Shown here: positions 14,402 to 25,724 of the stretch, one piece after another
Layout: each line of letters begins with the position of its first letter
Numbering within the stretch: position 1 is the first letter of the stretch
Assembly: GCA_025175895.1 (NCBI GenBank)
Contig: CM045988.1
Location: forward strand, 88,261,137 to 88,325,136
DNA from: Wurfbainia villosa
Taxonomy: Eukaryota; Streptophyta; Magnoliopsida; Zingiberales; Zingiberaceae
Reading direction: 5' to 3'
DNA length: 64,000 bases
Program-made: the position numbers and the translations under genes
The notes under the pieces: model-generated
What the model saw: only the letters and a program-made list of their open reading frames with translations
Databases searched by the model: none
What the model was told of the DNA's origin: nothing

Positions 14402-15091
14402 CTAAACTTTCAGAGCAAAGACCACTGCTGCCAACTCAAAGTCATGAGTGGGGTAATTCTTTTCGTAGTCCTTGAGTTGTTTAGATGCATAAGCAATGAC
14501 TTTACCCTTCTGCATAAGTACTGCTCCGAGTCCCATCTTGGATGCATCGCTATACAGGTCAAATCCCTCATTACTTTCTGGAAGGGTAAGCACTGGAGCA
14601 CTTGTGAGTCTCCTCTTTAATTCAAGGAAGCTCTTCTCATAATCTTCGGTCCATTCGAACTTCTTATTCTTTCTGGTAAGAACCGTCAATGGTGAAGCTA
14701 TCCTTGAGAAGTTTTCCACAAACTTCCGGTAGTACCCTGCTAATCCAAGGAAACTTATGACTTCACTGGTATTCTTTGGTTGACCCCAATTACTGACTGC
14801 TTCTATCTTTGTCGGGTCTACCATAACTCTATCTTTTGAAATAACGTGACCCAAAAATGATATTCGATCAAGCCAAAACTCACACTTGGAGAACTTTGCA
14901 TATAATTGTCTTTGCTGAAGGGTCTGCAAGACTGTCTTCAAGTGTTCGGCATGTTCCTCCTGGGTTCTCGAGTAGATAAGGATGTCGTCAATGAAGACGA
15001 CCACAAACTTGTCAAGGTACTCCTTAAATATCCGATTCATGAAGTCCATAAATATAGCGGGCGCATTTGTCACTCCGAAGGGCATGACCAC
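14402..15091 (-). pseudogene. Chromovirus pol: reverse transcriptase / RNase H
   Basis: The 229-codon frame starts [20 protein letters not shown], has the active-site motif FIDDIL, then the thumb and connection ([21 protein letters not shown]) and RNase H with [16 protein letters not shown] and [15 protein letters not shown]. These are hallmark gypsy pol motifs. A stop or shift separates it from the integrase frame at 14317 and from the RT fingers region upstream (15091-15580), which is out of frame. Confidence 0.92.
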
Positions 15092-15580
15092 GAACTCATA
15101 GTGTTCATACCTCGTTCAGAAGGTTGTTTTCGATATATCATCCTCTTTAACTCTTACTTGATGATAACCAAACCGCAAATCAATCTTGGAGAACACTATG
15201 GCTCCCCTCAATTGATCAAATAAATCCTCTATCCTCGCATAGGATCTGCTTCGATCGCCATTCGATTGATTCAAGGCTCAGTAGTCTATGCACATCCTCA
15301 TAGATCCATCTTTCTTTTTCAAGAACAACATTGGAGCTCCCCACGGGGAATGACTAGGGCGGATGAATCCCTTGTCTAATAACTCCCGTAATTGTTCCTG
15401 AAGCTCTTTCAATTCAGCTGGAGCCATACGATAGGGTGTTTTTGAGATTGGGTTGGTACCAGGAATAAGCTCAATCTCAAACTTAACTTCCCTTCTAAGT
15501 GCTAGTCCTGGTAGCTCATCAGGAAATACTTCCGGGTAGTCACATACAATTGGTACTTCTTCCAGCTTTTGGCTTCTTTC

Positions 15581-15817
15581 TTACTTAGTATCAACTATAT
15601 GTGCTAAATACCCAGTGCATCCACTAGCTAGTATCTTCTGAGCTTCCATGGCAGACAAGAACTTCTTTGTCTTCTTCCTTGGTTCTCTAATAAACTCAAA
15701 TTTGGCCTCGGTCTCGGGTTGGAATACTACTCTTCGCTTACGACACTCAATGGAAGCACCGTACTTGCTAAGAAAGTCCATTCCAAAGATGACATCATAG
15801 TCATGCATGTCCAGCAA
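15581..15817 (-). pseudogene. Chromovirus pol: protease C-terminal half
   Basis: It reads LDMHDYDVIFGMDFLSKYGA then IECRKRRVVF, the C-terminal part of the plant gypsy aspartic protease (RVP_2 type, with the G-M-D-F/W-L block). The N-terminal half with the catalytic D-T/S-G is missing, consistent with an internal deletion that also removed most of gag. Confidence 0.8.
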
Positions 15818-16609
15818 GATCAGATCACTATAAAGCTCTCTGAAATTTAACCAAGACTAAGACGCAACCAAAGGTGTAGATTTCATTATTTCACCCAATG
15901 TAGGGTCATTAAAAATCAATATCTAAGATATCCGAGTTATATCTATCTTCTTAGCAAATGTATAGACATGAAAGAATGGGTTGCTCAAGATCAAACAAGA
16001 TTAAGAGCATGCCGCATTTAAAGGATAGGTATCTCACTGGTGACTACCAGGAAGCATTTGCCTACTCTTCCTTGGTGAGGAGAAGATCTGCATTAGGTGT
16101 AATCGATGGGCCTCCACCTTCTCGTCGATGTGGGCGACCTCCAAAGTGCTCCTCTGATCCGATGAATGAGCTCGTCTACTTCCATATATTAGACTGCAAT
16201 ATGAGGTAGATCGTCTTGTGGGCACTGCTTTGGGCGGTGTCCTCGACACCACATATATAACACTGCCACGCCGACAAGCAAGAAACTCCTAGATGCTTCC
16301 TCCCACACTCCTAGAACATAGGATACGTGTAAAAACTTTCTTGTGCATTATTCCACTATCAGGCTATTATCACTATTTTTTTTTCTCATCTTCACATACA
16401 TATCTAGGTATGCTCTATTACTTATTGTCTATCATCTTCATATATATATATGCAAGCATGTTTAACTCAAAGAGAAGCATTCTAGGTGAGCATGTTTAAC
16501 TTAAAAGAAGCATTTCTTACTACTCATAAAGTAAATAAAGTAGATAAATACTTGTTTACTTGGAGGCGGCAGGACTGATGCTCGAGGTGTGTGTGACGGA
16601 AGGGCGAAA
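15818..16609 (-). other. Remnant leader and gag region of the chromovirus
   Basis: About 0.8 kb between the protease remnant and the primer binding site, where more than 1 kb of gag would be expected. A 72-codon open frame at 16034-16252 has no clear gag motif. I infer a large deletion spanning gag and the protease active site. Confidence 0.5.
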
Positions 16610-16612
16610 CCT

Positions 16613-16624
16613 GCTCTAATACCA
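16613..16624 (-). other. Primer binding site (initiator Met-tRNA)
   Basis: On the minus strand TGGTATTAGAGC begins three bases inside the 5' LTR. It matches the initiator Met-tRNA complement TGGTATCAGAGC with one change (C to T). Confidence 0.85.
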
Positions 16625-16627
16625 TCT

Positions 16628-18521
16628 TGTAACACCACCCTAGTCTTTCCTCTCTCTACCAGGGGAGATGTCACTACTTTACTGTCTCTATCTTAATTCA
16701 AGCAATATACTAACGTAATATGCTAACAACTAAAATAATCATAAGGACTTGACATCACTTAAACAATAACCATTTCAAGGTCTTCATCTAACATGCAAGT
16801 ATTAAGACTAACCCAATATAACTCTAGCATTCTTTGGTCTCAACCATAAGCAATCCAATTGAACTCCAACAATATCAGAAAGAAAATAATTAAAAACTTA
16901 AAATCTGGTTTAGACATATGCACTCAGGATCTTTTACTTCCACTGTTCCGTCGCCACACACACCCAACACTTCATCCGTCATGCCACCTTACTGAAGCTT
17001 TTCTTTACCTTTATCTGCAGTATAAGGAAATGCAAACTATAAGCAATAACGCTTAGTAAGTTCTTTCTATGCTCACAAAAATATGCACTGTATGAAATCA
17101 TGCAACTAGTTCTCTTGTCCTGGATACATTGATACACATGTAAACATAACTGAAAATCATAACTCTGATTATATGTCTTTTATATAAATCATGCTCTTAA
17201 GTATTTTAAAACTTGTAAATGGTGTATCTGAATTGGAATGATTAACTTTAAAAACTTTTACTTATACTTATACTGATACTTCAAAATAATAATCATCCTG
17301 GATATGGGCCCGACATAGTACCAATACACGCTTTCCTAGTAGGCCGGGGTGGCCAACCATCGAACCTACTAGGGTAACTGAAACTGAGGGCCTTGGCCCG
17401 TGGGCGAAACTGATGCCCGATACATGCCCTGTCAAAAGTAAAATACTTCCTTTATACTTATATTCTTATACATACTGAAAAAATGCTCTTAATCCCCTAA
17501 ACCACGAATGAGGAGCACCATAAAGATCATTATGCTCTTGACCCCCAAAACTGAAGTGGGAAGCATACTGAAGATCGTTGTGCTCTTAATCCCCAATTCG
17601 AACGGGGAGCATCTTTAAATTTTCTTTATAAAAGAAATATTTTTACATCTTACTTTACCTCATGCATATAATTGTAAGCTACAACTCATCTACAACATGC
17701 ATGATTATAAATCACATTCTTATCATGGATCTAAATATGATGCCGAATTACCCATAACATAACGGTAAAATCACGTAACTGAAAACATCATGCATAACTG
17801 AAAATAACATGCACATAAAAACATATCAATGATATACGATAACTACTTATACTGCATGTGAACAATACTTACCTCCTACGCTTTTTACCAATTTATACTA
17901 TTAGATTTCGTAAAGAGAAAATCTCCTACGTATTCTTTTGCTTTAGCGTGATACTCTACCAAGTCCTTGTGGAGATTCTTCTTAAAAATCTCCTCTTGAA
18001 TTATCTTACGGTGAAGAAATTATAAAGACTCTTTTTTTTTTCTCTTTTATTTTTCTCGGTGGAGAAAATCCGTCTTTTTTTTTGTTTGATTCGGCGGGTG
18101 AAGAAAAATGAGAGAGAGAGAGGTGAGGTTAGGGTGGGCGTCGGCGTTGGAGAGAGGAGGGAGAGAGATGAAAATATATATATAAACTAGGGTTTTCTTC
18201 GTTTAATTACCCTTTTAAATGATTAGCCAAATTAACCAATCTCTCCATTTTTTTTGTCTATAGATATATTTTGTTATATCCTACTCATTGGTAATCTTAT
18301 GACTTAGTGGTGGGAAGTCTATTCCCCCAAACCGACGGTTCATGATTCGACCCCTATTAACGAACTATTTATTCGAACTTTTTTTTAAATTCCTATTTTT
18401 AATTATTTCTATTCTTTTTATTATTATTATTATTCTATTCCTATTTTTATTATTTCTATTCTTATTCTTATTTCTATTTTCCTCTAATAAAAATATAGGA
18501 ACTAAAATTTAGAGTGTTATA
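16628..18521 (-). repeat. 5' LTR of the chromovirus (1894 bp)
   Basis: It starts TGTAACACCACCC and ends GAGTGTTATA on the plus strand; the terminal CA has become TA by one transition. It pairs with 10623-12638. Shared landmarks include CTACCAGGGGAGATGTCACT, the AGTAGGCCGGGGTGG block and the repeated 'CTCTTAATCCCC' phrases. Confidence 0.92.
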
Positions 18522-18526
18522 GAATG
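18522..18526. other. Target-site duplication GAATG (right)
   Basis: Partner of the copy at 10618-10622. Confidence 0.9.
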
Positions 18527-20755
18527 ACTCAATATTGTCGAGCAAATATTATGAAAAAAAATGCTTAATTCCATAATTGCACCCTATATAAAATTTGGTA
18601 ACATTTCCTTAAAAGTAATAGAAATTAGTCTTTCCATAAATATATGACAGTCATGACTTTTCAAGTCAATCAATTTGCATTCCTTCAAATCGACGCATAT
18701 GCCAAGATTAGAGACAACTATCAGGAAATCTCAATGATTTCAACCATTCACAAACAATCCGTCTCTAATCCTTATTCAATGAATAAACTGATTTTGGTTT
18801 TAGTCCCCTACTATTTTCATCAACATCAAGAGCGAGTCGTTTACATATGAGACGCATATCTTTTCTTACATTCAGATTGACTTTTATTTTTCCAGTAATA
18901 TCCATCATTGTATTTATCAGATTATCAAAAATATTCTTTTCAATATGCATTATATCAAGATTGTGATGAATCAAATTACTCTGCCAATATGGTAAATCTC
19001 AAAATATACTCCATTTAGTCCATTTATGTGTAATTCCATAGTCATATATTATAACATTTGGTTCTTCAATAACAGATGAAAAGTTAAGCACTCTATGCCA
19101 TAAGAATTGACTGGTGAATCTCAATGGTGGAGGTGTTCTTTCAATTCTATTCTTATTTAATTCTTCTGAATTTATGATTTGGCGGTAAAAATTATCTATG
19201 ACAATCAAAATAACTCGGTCTCTTTCCATGTTTCAATCTGAATGACTTTGATCTCACCATACATATTGGACATCCTAAAATCCCAGTGGTACTCCATCCC
19301 GATAACATACCATAAGCAGGAAAACCATTTATGGTTCAAAGAAGCGCATCTCTCATTGTGAACATATAATTAGTATGAACATCATATGTAGAAACACCCT
19401 CATCCCATTGTTGTTTCAGCTCCGCAATCAGTGGTTGTATGTAAACATCTATTAACTTCTTGGGATTATGAGGGTTAGGCACAATCAATATTAAAAATAT
19501 ATACGATGTTTTCATACACATATCGGGTGGAAGATTATACATAGTTAAGATAATTGGCTAGCAAGAATAAGTTCTTCATGATTTGTCAAATGAAGCAAAT
19601 TCATTAGCACATAAACACAACCTGATATTTCAAGTCTCATTCGCAAACTCATGATATGTTCTGTCAAAATTTTTCCACACCTCTGCATATGATGGATGAC
19701 ACATTAGCCCCTCCTCTGTTTCATGATTTGCATGCCAAGTCATGTATTCAGCAGTGACTTTTGATGCATAAAACCTTTGCAATCTTAGAGTTAAAAACAA
19801 ATAGAATATTTGTCTGTATGATTTACATCACTTATTACGATTTGATCTCGTGGTACTCTTGTACTTACATTGATTACAGAATTTACAAATCTCTAAATCT
19901 GCATTATCTCCCTAATATAGCATACAACAATCTCTGCAAACATCAATTTTTTTGCACCGGAAGACCTAAATATTTCACAAGTTTTTTCATACTGTAAAAA
20001 TCGTTGGGTATTATGTGATCACGCAACAATACTTCTCCAATAACTTGAACAAAATCATTAAAACAATCTTCGGATACATTATGCTCAGCTTTAATATTCA
20101 ACAATCTTGCGGTGAGAGATAATTTAGTGTAACTGTCATAATCAGACCATACGGGTTCATCTGCAGCTCTTAACACTTCTTGAAATTTGAGATATAGTTC
20201 ATTGTATATATTTTCATGAACACCAGTTACTTCTACCTCCTCCAACGACGATGAGTAACTAGTATACATGTGTTCAAATGTTTGAGGATAATTAAAACTT
20301 GCAGTGTTTGGTTCGGTATTCAAATTATAACCAACTGCATCAACTATCATCCTCTGATATTGATTGAATTAATCGTAATATCTTTGATCTCCACTAACTG
20401 TCCTTTGTATATTTCGTCCAACCTCTTCATCGGATATGAACAGTTCACCATGACATGTCCAATTATAATAATTTGGAATAAAACCAAATCTATAAATATG
20501 TTCTCGAACTTTATCACACTGAAAAAATTTACCATTATGATATTTTTTGCATTGACACCTTAATTTATTCTCATCCATAAACTCAACATTGCTACTAGCA
20601 AAATTCAAAAATTGTTTCAACCCAATAATAAATTCATCGGTTAAACCACGACATTCTAATAAATTCTTTTTATACATCCAACTTTTTTCTCTCTCCATTT
20701 GTCCTGTTTCCAAATTTATATCAATGATTAATTTTATTTTTTTTCCATATTCCAT
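18527..20755 (-). pseudogene. CACTA TNP2-type transposase, N-terminal and core part
   Basis: In transcription order, 20369-20755 is a transposase-associated domain (SWMYKKN...LRCQCKKYHNGKF...HIYRFGFIPNYYNWTCHGE). 19943-20350 follows with PVWSDYDSYTKLSLTARLLNIKAEHNVS and MKKLVKYLGLPVQK. 19560-19760 reads MTWHANHETEEGLMCHPSYA and a decayed N-I-R-L block. 19336-19542 is YNLPPDMCMK and IDVYIQPLIAELKQQWDEGV. 18765-18974 is HNLDIMHIEKNIFDNLINTM. The end near 18640 is the LKSHDCHIFMERL block. This order is the plant TNP2 transposase. Stops separate the pieces. The coding sequence resumes at 10617 beyond the gypsy insertion. Confidence 0.85.
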
Positions 20756-21640
20756 CCATATTAATTTAACAATAAATTTATACTCAAAATAAATTCTTCT
20801 AGTGCTTACTTATTTTTTGTATTATATTGAATTACAAACTATAACATATCGAACAAATAATATATATTTACAGTAAAAAAAATACATAAAATCAAATATT
20901 AATTATATATATTATATAATGATAATGCTATAAATTTTTGAATATACAATATATCTGCCCTGGTGGAAGCAATGGATGAGTTCACAGTTGAAGACTTTAC
21001 GAACACACGGATCACCTGAAGGACAAAGTACAACAAACTTATGAAAAATAAAACATTAGTTTTGTATTAATATTACACATTACAGATTTAATTTGAATAA
21101 CATGTTGACTCTACAATGACCGAGTACATGATGCGGAGGGACGGGGTCGCCACAACTATTGTGCACGATCTAGGTGCGACGATGAACCACCCAACTGGGG
21201 CACGACGGAGTCTGGAATAAACGCTCCAGCTGGGGCAGTGATGAACCACCCAGGTGTGCGATCCAGGGGGCGGTGATGAACCCCCCCCCCCCCCTGTCGC
21301 ATCGTGCCCCTACGATGTGTGCTTGCAGCAACAACACGCAGCCGTAATCGCCGCCGAGGTCGCGATGGCGCAAGGTCGCCACAACAATGGCTAGTCGCGG
21401 CACCGCCACGTGAGATCAAAGGCGATTCTTTGTGAGCTCGTGCCAGATGCCACGATCTCGCCTCGCAGCAGATGTCGCGATCTTGCCTTGCGGCAACTAT
21501 CGCGCGCAGCGATGCCACTGCTCCGGTGGTGGAAGAGGGGAAGAGGCATACCGAGATCAATCGAGCAGGGAGGAGCGCGTGAGGAGGGAGGAAAAGAGAA
21601 GGGGATGCTAATTAGGGGAAATCGATGACGATTTATAATT
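20756..21640 (-). other. CACTA leader, with a GC-rich segment at 21150-21630
   Basis: Upstream of the transposase start there is about 400 bp of AT-rich DNA and then a GC-rich stretch that includes a run of about 14 C at 21281-21294. A CpG-rich leader next to the subterminal repeats is known for CACTA elements as the promoter and untranslated first exon. The overlapping open frames at 21156-21690 show no domain. Confidence 0.4.
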
Positions 21641-22330
21641 CGTTGCAATATTCGTCGTCGAATTGGCGACGAATATAATATTCGTAGCAAAATTGGTGAC
21701 GAATACAGTATTCGTTGCCAATTAAAAATTCCAACGAAAAATTTTCGTCATTAAATTTATCACAAAATTTGCAACGAATAATTAAATCGTTGCAAATTTT
21801 ACAATGAATTCATATTTCGTCGCAAAAATTTGCGACAAATTTTATTATTCGTTGCAAAATTGGCGACGAATATTAAATTCGTTGCCAAATTAGCAACGAA
21901 TATTAAATTCGTCGCAAATTTCTTAATTCCCGTCGCCATCCCTTCCGCCAAAATATTGAAAATGTCCGATGAAAATATTTCGTCGCCAAATTTGTCGGAA
22001 TATTTGCAACGAATTTTCAGATTCGTTGAAAATTTTGCAACGAAAATAGATTTCATCACAGAGTTTGCATCGAATTCGAATTTCGTTTCAAATTCTACGA
22101 CGAATTTATATTTTGTTGCAAAAGTTTGCAACAAAATCGATTTTTCGTCGCAAATTTGCGATGAAAAATTGAATTCGTTGCAAAACTGCGACGAAATTTA
22201 ATTTGTTATAAATATTTTTATGTTTGCAACAAAAAAGTTTTTGTTGGATATTTCGTTACTAATTTACGACGAATTTAACAATTTGTCGCAAAGTTTATTA
22301 CAAATTTATAACAAATTATTTTCGTTACTA
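21641..22330. repeat. CACTA subterminal repeat array
   Basis: Dozens of short copies in both orientations of a core like TTCGTCGCAAATTTGCGACGAA (arms TTCGTYGC / GCRACGAA, 8 bp) are spaced irregularly. Such arrays are the binding sites for the element's own DNA-binding protein in En/Spm. The last ones lie within 35 bp of the CACTA terminus. Confidence 0.8.
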
Positions 22331-22337
22331 AAATTCG

Positions 22338-22364
22338 TCGCTATTTTGATATATTTTGATAGTG
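22338..22364 (-). other. CACTA terminal inverted repeat (right end)
   Basis: The minus strand reads CACTATCAAAATATATCAAA and on into GCGACGAATTTT. The first five bases CACTA and the adjoining subterminal repeats define the transposon end. The three bases outside on the plus strand are CGT. Confidence 0.7.
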
Positions 22365-23137
22365 CGTGGTGAGGGGCAATTGGCCCACATCACTTCTTAA
22401 TAAGTCAATGAGACATAGTTGATCTTCAAGATTTAAGTCTCATTCTACTTCTTAGATCGTTTAGGAGTGCCTATAGGTCTTTCTTTTTCATTCGATTATT
22501 TCTTCGGAATGAACTTAAAGTGTTTCAGAATCAGTTCTTGAGAAGCGAGAACAATTCGAAATGAATTACTAGGAATAGCTTGGACGACAAAATAAGAGCT
22601 GCACTTCATCTAGCTAGTTCAGATGAATTAGAATTAGTTTGGGAATGAAGAAGAATCAATGGAATCATTTAAATATTATCATTCCTATAGTTAAAGTGAT
22701 AAAGAAAAGATAGATAATTGTTGATATAATAAATAGAAGAGATCCAGGAAATCTAAACTCGAGATATCTAACTATTCCTTCAAACAAAGGTACGCAACCG
22801 TATTTATACTCGCCAAAATACTTATTGTATCAAAGTTCAGTACAAATTCAGTACAAGTATTCAAAACTACCAAAAGAAAAGTAACAACCGAACTACTAAA
22901 GATAGCTACAAACACTACTTAGGAAGCTCGCCGAGCATTGCATCCGGAGTCTCGTCTATCAGTCGTTGGAGATCTAAGAAATCGACAGAGACTCCTTGGG
23001 GGTGGGGGTAGCCGGCCTCCTAGAAGTGCCAAATGACGCCTTGGTAGTCAATGTCCAAAAGATCGACCGTGTGCTCCCCCAGGATGTCGGCAAACTCTGT
23101 GGAGGTTAGGAAATTCTTCTTGCAGTTTTCCCATCAA
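22365..23137 (-). pseudogene. 3' end of the Tat-element antisense ORF (left of the copia insertion)
   Basis: On the minus strand, 23137 to about 22900 reads KKNFLTSTEFADILGEHTVD, then L-L-D-I-D-Y-Q, a stop, and a YPHPQGVSVDFLDLQRLIDE block, then LGELPK and a stop. This is the C-terminal pattern of the antisense extra protein of Tat gypsy elements. It continues the frame interrupted at 31907. The DNA from 22365 to 22900 has no coding signal and is probably its 3' untranslated part, bordered by the CACTA end. Confidence 0.6.
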
Positions 23138-23142
23138 CCCTC
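23138..23142. other. Target-site duplication CCCTC (left)
   Basis: The partner is at 31902-31906. Both lie in the antisense ORF of the Tat element. Confidence 0.88.
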
Positions 23143-23157
23143 TGTAGGATCGAGTAA

Positions 23158-23183
23158 ACCGAGAGAGGGGGGTGAATCTCGGT
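23158..23183 (-). promoter_or_regulatory. U5 hairpin with constant loop (element E, 3' LTR)
   Basis: Plus-strand arms ACCGAGA (23158-23164) and TCTCGGT (23177-23183) enclose the 12-nt loop GAGGGGGGTGAA. Elements C and D have the same loop type with different but still paired arms. The loop ends 22 nt from the LTR terminus. Confidence 0.6.
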
Positions 23184-23613
23184 GTTTAATAATTTTTTTG
23201 GTTACTTTTAATATGAATGCGCAGCGGAAATGAAATGCAATAAGAGACACAGTAATTTACTTGGTTCACAACCCGGACTAGGTTGCTACTCCAAGGCCCG
23301 TAGCTCTACCACGAACTACCTCGATGGACAATATCTATAATGTCCTCCGATTCGAGAACTCTCGACTTCGGAGGGAGTTCACTTTTTACAAATGTAAGAA
23401 AAAAGTAACAATCTACTTCTCTTTAAATTGAATTTAAAAGCAAAAATAAAAAGTTAACGACTACTTTATACCGACACAAGATGTAGTAGTGAATGCAGCT
23501 TGAGGTGTCGGAAAAGAGTTATTTTGAATGGTTGAAGCTCTTGTGATCGTGAGGAAATTTTGACAGCACTTTGACGTATATGAATGTTGATACTGAGTTC
23601 TGGTTGAGCACGA

Positions 23614-23621
23614 TTTTTATA
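23614..23621 (-). promoter_or_regulatory. TATA box of element E LTR
   Basis: The minus strand reads TATAAAAA. A palindrome-type site (CAGTCGACTC, 23631-23640) lies exactly 9 nt upstream. In the other LTR the equivalent TATA is near 31127-31134. Confidence 0.55.
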
Positions 23622-23630
23622 AACTCTTTC

Positions 23631-23903
23631 CAGTCGACTCCACATCAGCCCGTCGATATGGAATTCGTGGTCTTCCAGTCGACTGAATCCTCTTCAATTG
23701 ACTCCACGTCACTCGGCTCCGCATCGGGAAATCTCTCTCTTCAGTTGACTCAAACTCTTCAGTCGACTCAAGCCCTTTCCATCTGCGTCGCACGATCTTT
23801 GATCGATCACCAACTGATCCTGCCAAATAGGTATCCAGTCGACTGATACATCTCCAGTCGATTGGACTTCAGTCGACTTGAATCCATTCAGTCGACTAAT
23901 CCT
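23631..23903. repeat. Cluster of CAGTCGACTG palindromes in E 3' LTR
   Basis: Perfect or one-base-off copies occur at about 23631, 23683, 23769, 23836, 23851, 23868 and 23889. The 10-mer is its own reverse complement, so it could be bound by a dimeric factor. The same cluster recurs in the 5' LTR (31146-31405), in the C and D LTRs and in the internal segment at 27091-27330. Confidence 0.7.
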
Positions 23904-24829
23904 TGCAAAACAAGATTAGCACAAAATAAATAATATGAAATGCGATAGCAGTAGTAATACTACTCCATCTCGACTACTAAGTCTCACGCGGACTTTTCGT
24001 CGGATCGACGCCTAGCTTTGTCCCCCTATAGAGGACTCGGCCTCACCTCTTCACTCGAGGCTTACCTGTCGGCTACTTGTCGGACTTACCATTCTTGACA
24101 TCTGATCTGACACACCAGGGTTTCCACCAGCTGTCCGGTCTGCCTGACCCAGCTGGACTTTTTGCCGATTGTCCGGTCTCCTGAACTAATCGGTCTTCAT
24201 GCCAAATGTCCTGTCCATGCGACCCATCTGGACTTCATGTCTGGTGTCTGATCCTCCTGATCTGTCAAGATTCATGTCTAGTATCCGATCAACATGACAT
24301 ACTAGGACTTCCTGTTAAGTCTGCACACTTAACACTTATATTAGATCACACGTGAGTCCTAACTATTAACTGTAGTTCATACATCAAAACTTAGGAGTGA
24401 TGTTTACTGCATCAACAATCTCCTCGTTTTTTATGTATGACAACACATCAGTTAAAGTTAGGAGAATCAAATACTAATCTTCATATTTAACATGTATAAG
24501 AAATGAACTTACAACTTTTGTAATGAATATAGATGCATAAATTTAATCATGTATGACATGCATTAATCCTTATCAAATTTTTGCATCTTTTCTAATTTTA
24601 TCTCTCTTCTTCTTAAATTTATATCTTATAATTTTATATCTCTTCTCTCCCCTTTGGCATACATCAAAATAAGGATGAAATTAAAGATATGAACTTAGTA
24701 TATTATATTTTATCAAAACACATTTTCAAAAACTACCCTTGAACAATTTAACCTTTTCAAAAAAAAAATCAAGAATGAACAACTTTTCCTTGAATAATTA
24801 TAATTTTACACTTTTTTATTCAAAATTTT

Positions 24830-25190
24830 CAAACATTTTTAGAAAATCCCCTGAAAAATTTAATAATTTTAAAATATTTCAAAAAATATTCACAAGTCCC
24901 CATGAAAAATTCAAAATTTTCAAATATTTTTTTAAAAACTCCCCATTCAAATTTTTCAAACATTTTCAGAAACTCCCCCTGAAAAATTTAATATTTAAAA
25001 TATTTTAAAAAATATTCACAAGTCCCCATGAAAAATTTAAAATTTTCAAACATTTTTTTTAAAACTCCCCATTCAAAATTTTTCAAACATTTTCAAAAAC
25101 TTCCCCTGAAAAATTTAATATTTAAAAAATATTTCAAAATATTCATAAGTCCCCATGAAAATTTCAAAATTTTCAAAAAAAAAATAAAAA
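24830..25190. repeat. Tandem repeat, period 126-127 bp, about three copies
   Basis: The phrase AGTCCCCATGAAAA recurs at 24895, 25021 and 25148, each followed by AATTTTCAAA and a poly-A/T spacer and preceded by CCCCTGAAAAATTTAAT. The open frames here are translations of the repeat. Confidence 0.8.
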
Positions 25191-25445
25191 AAAAAAAATT
25201 GATGCACAAGTGATAGGGAGTAAGTCCAAGCATGGATTCCTATTACATTTAACTTTTGAAAATACACATCTAAAAATTGTCCTTAAAGTAAATGTCCAAC
25301 TTTTTCTAGCTCAAATGATATAGAGTAAATCATCAAACTTTGAATTACAGTCAGTCACCGAAGTGATCGATTTGCTTTTGTAAACCCCATGTTGGTTCAT
25401 GTCGATGCACTTGATCTATATCTAGAACCAGGGGTGCAGTCCTAA

Positions 25446-25507
25446 CATCTCACGCTCATCTTCATGACTCAGTACACAGATAGGTAAACCTAGGTATTTG
25501 TGAGATG
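25446..25507. promoter_or_regulatory. CATCTCAC/GTGAGATG inverted repeat (E, 3' region)
   Basis: Identical 8-bp arms at 25446-25453 and 25500-25507, 46 nt apart. This is one of five such pairs in copia-type noncoding regions of this window. Confidence 0.5.
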
Positions 25508-25724
25508 CAAAGGCTACCTAGATATATAGGATCATGAATTCTAGATTGACCTAATCTAGAATAATTTTCAATTTTCTTAAAAAAATAATATAATATCACT
25601 TTTCAAAATAATTCGGAATGGTAAGCAAAAAGAAAATTCCTAGTCTACCAAGCATAACCCAATTCAATACAGAAGATTTTATTAATAAAATTTCATTAAG
25701 TTCCAGTATCACAATACTCCTAAT

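Larger units (their letters stand above)
23143..24417 (-). repeat. 3' LTR of element E (1275 bp)
   Basis: On the plus strand it runs from TGTAGGATCGAG to GCATCAACA. In element orientation U3 comes first. U3 has about five degenerate copies of a 37-38 bp unit (core TGTCCGGTC...TGACC, 24130-24310), then a cluster of CAGTCGACTG-like palindromes (23631-23900). The TATA box is at 23614-23621, and a U5 hairpin with the constant loop lies at 23158-23183. Confidence 0.9.
24418..25724 (-). other. Element E 3' noncoding region with polypurine tract
   Basis: Next to the LTR the minus strand reads AACGAGGAGAT (24418-24428), the polypurine tract. The remainder is AT-rich and noncoding, includes a 126-bp tandem repeat (24830-25190), and shares blocks with the same region of element C: 'AAGTCCAAGCATG' near 25226, a GGTTCATG...CGATGCACT block, and the CATCTCAC/GTGAGATG pair at 25446-25507. 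Confidence 0.6.

Noticed and set aside
21156..21690. Several GC-rich open frames as a host gene
   Set aside because: Overlapping frames on both strands with no motif, located between CACTA subterminal repeats and the transposase; explained by base composition.
24739..25213. Phe/Lys-rich open frames
   Set aside because: They are the 126-bp tandem repeat translated; no independent coding evidence.
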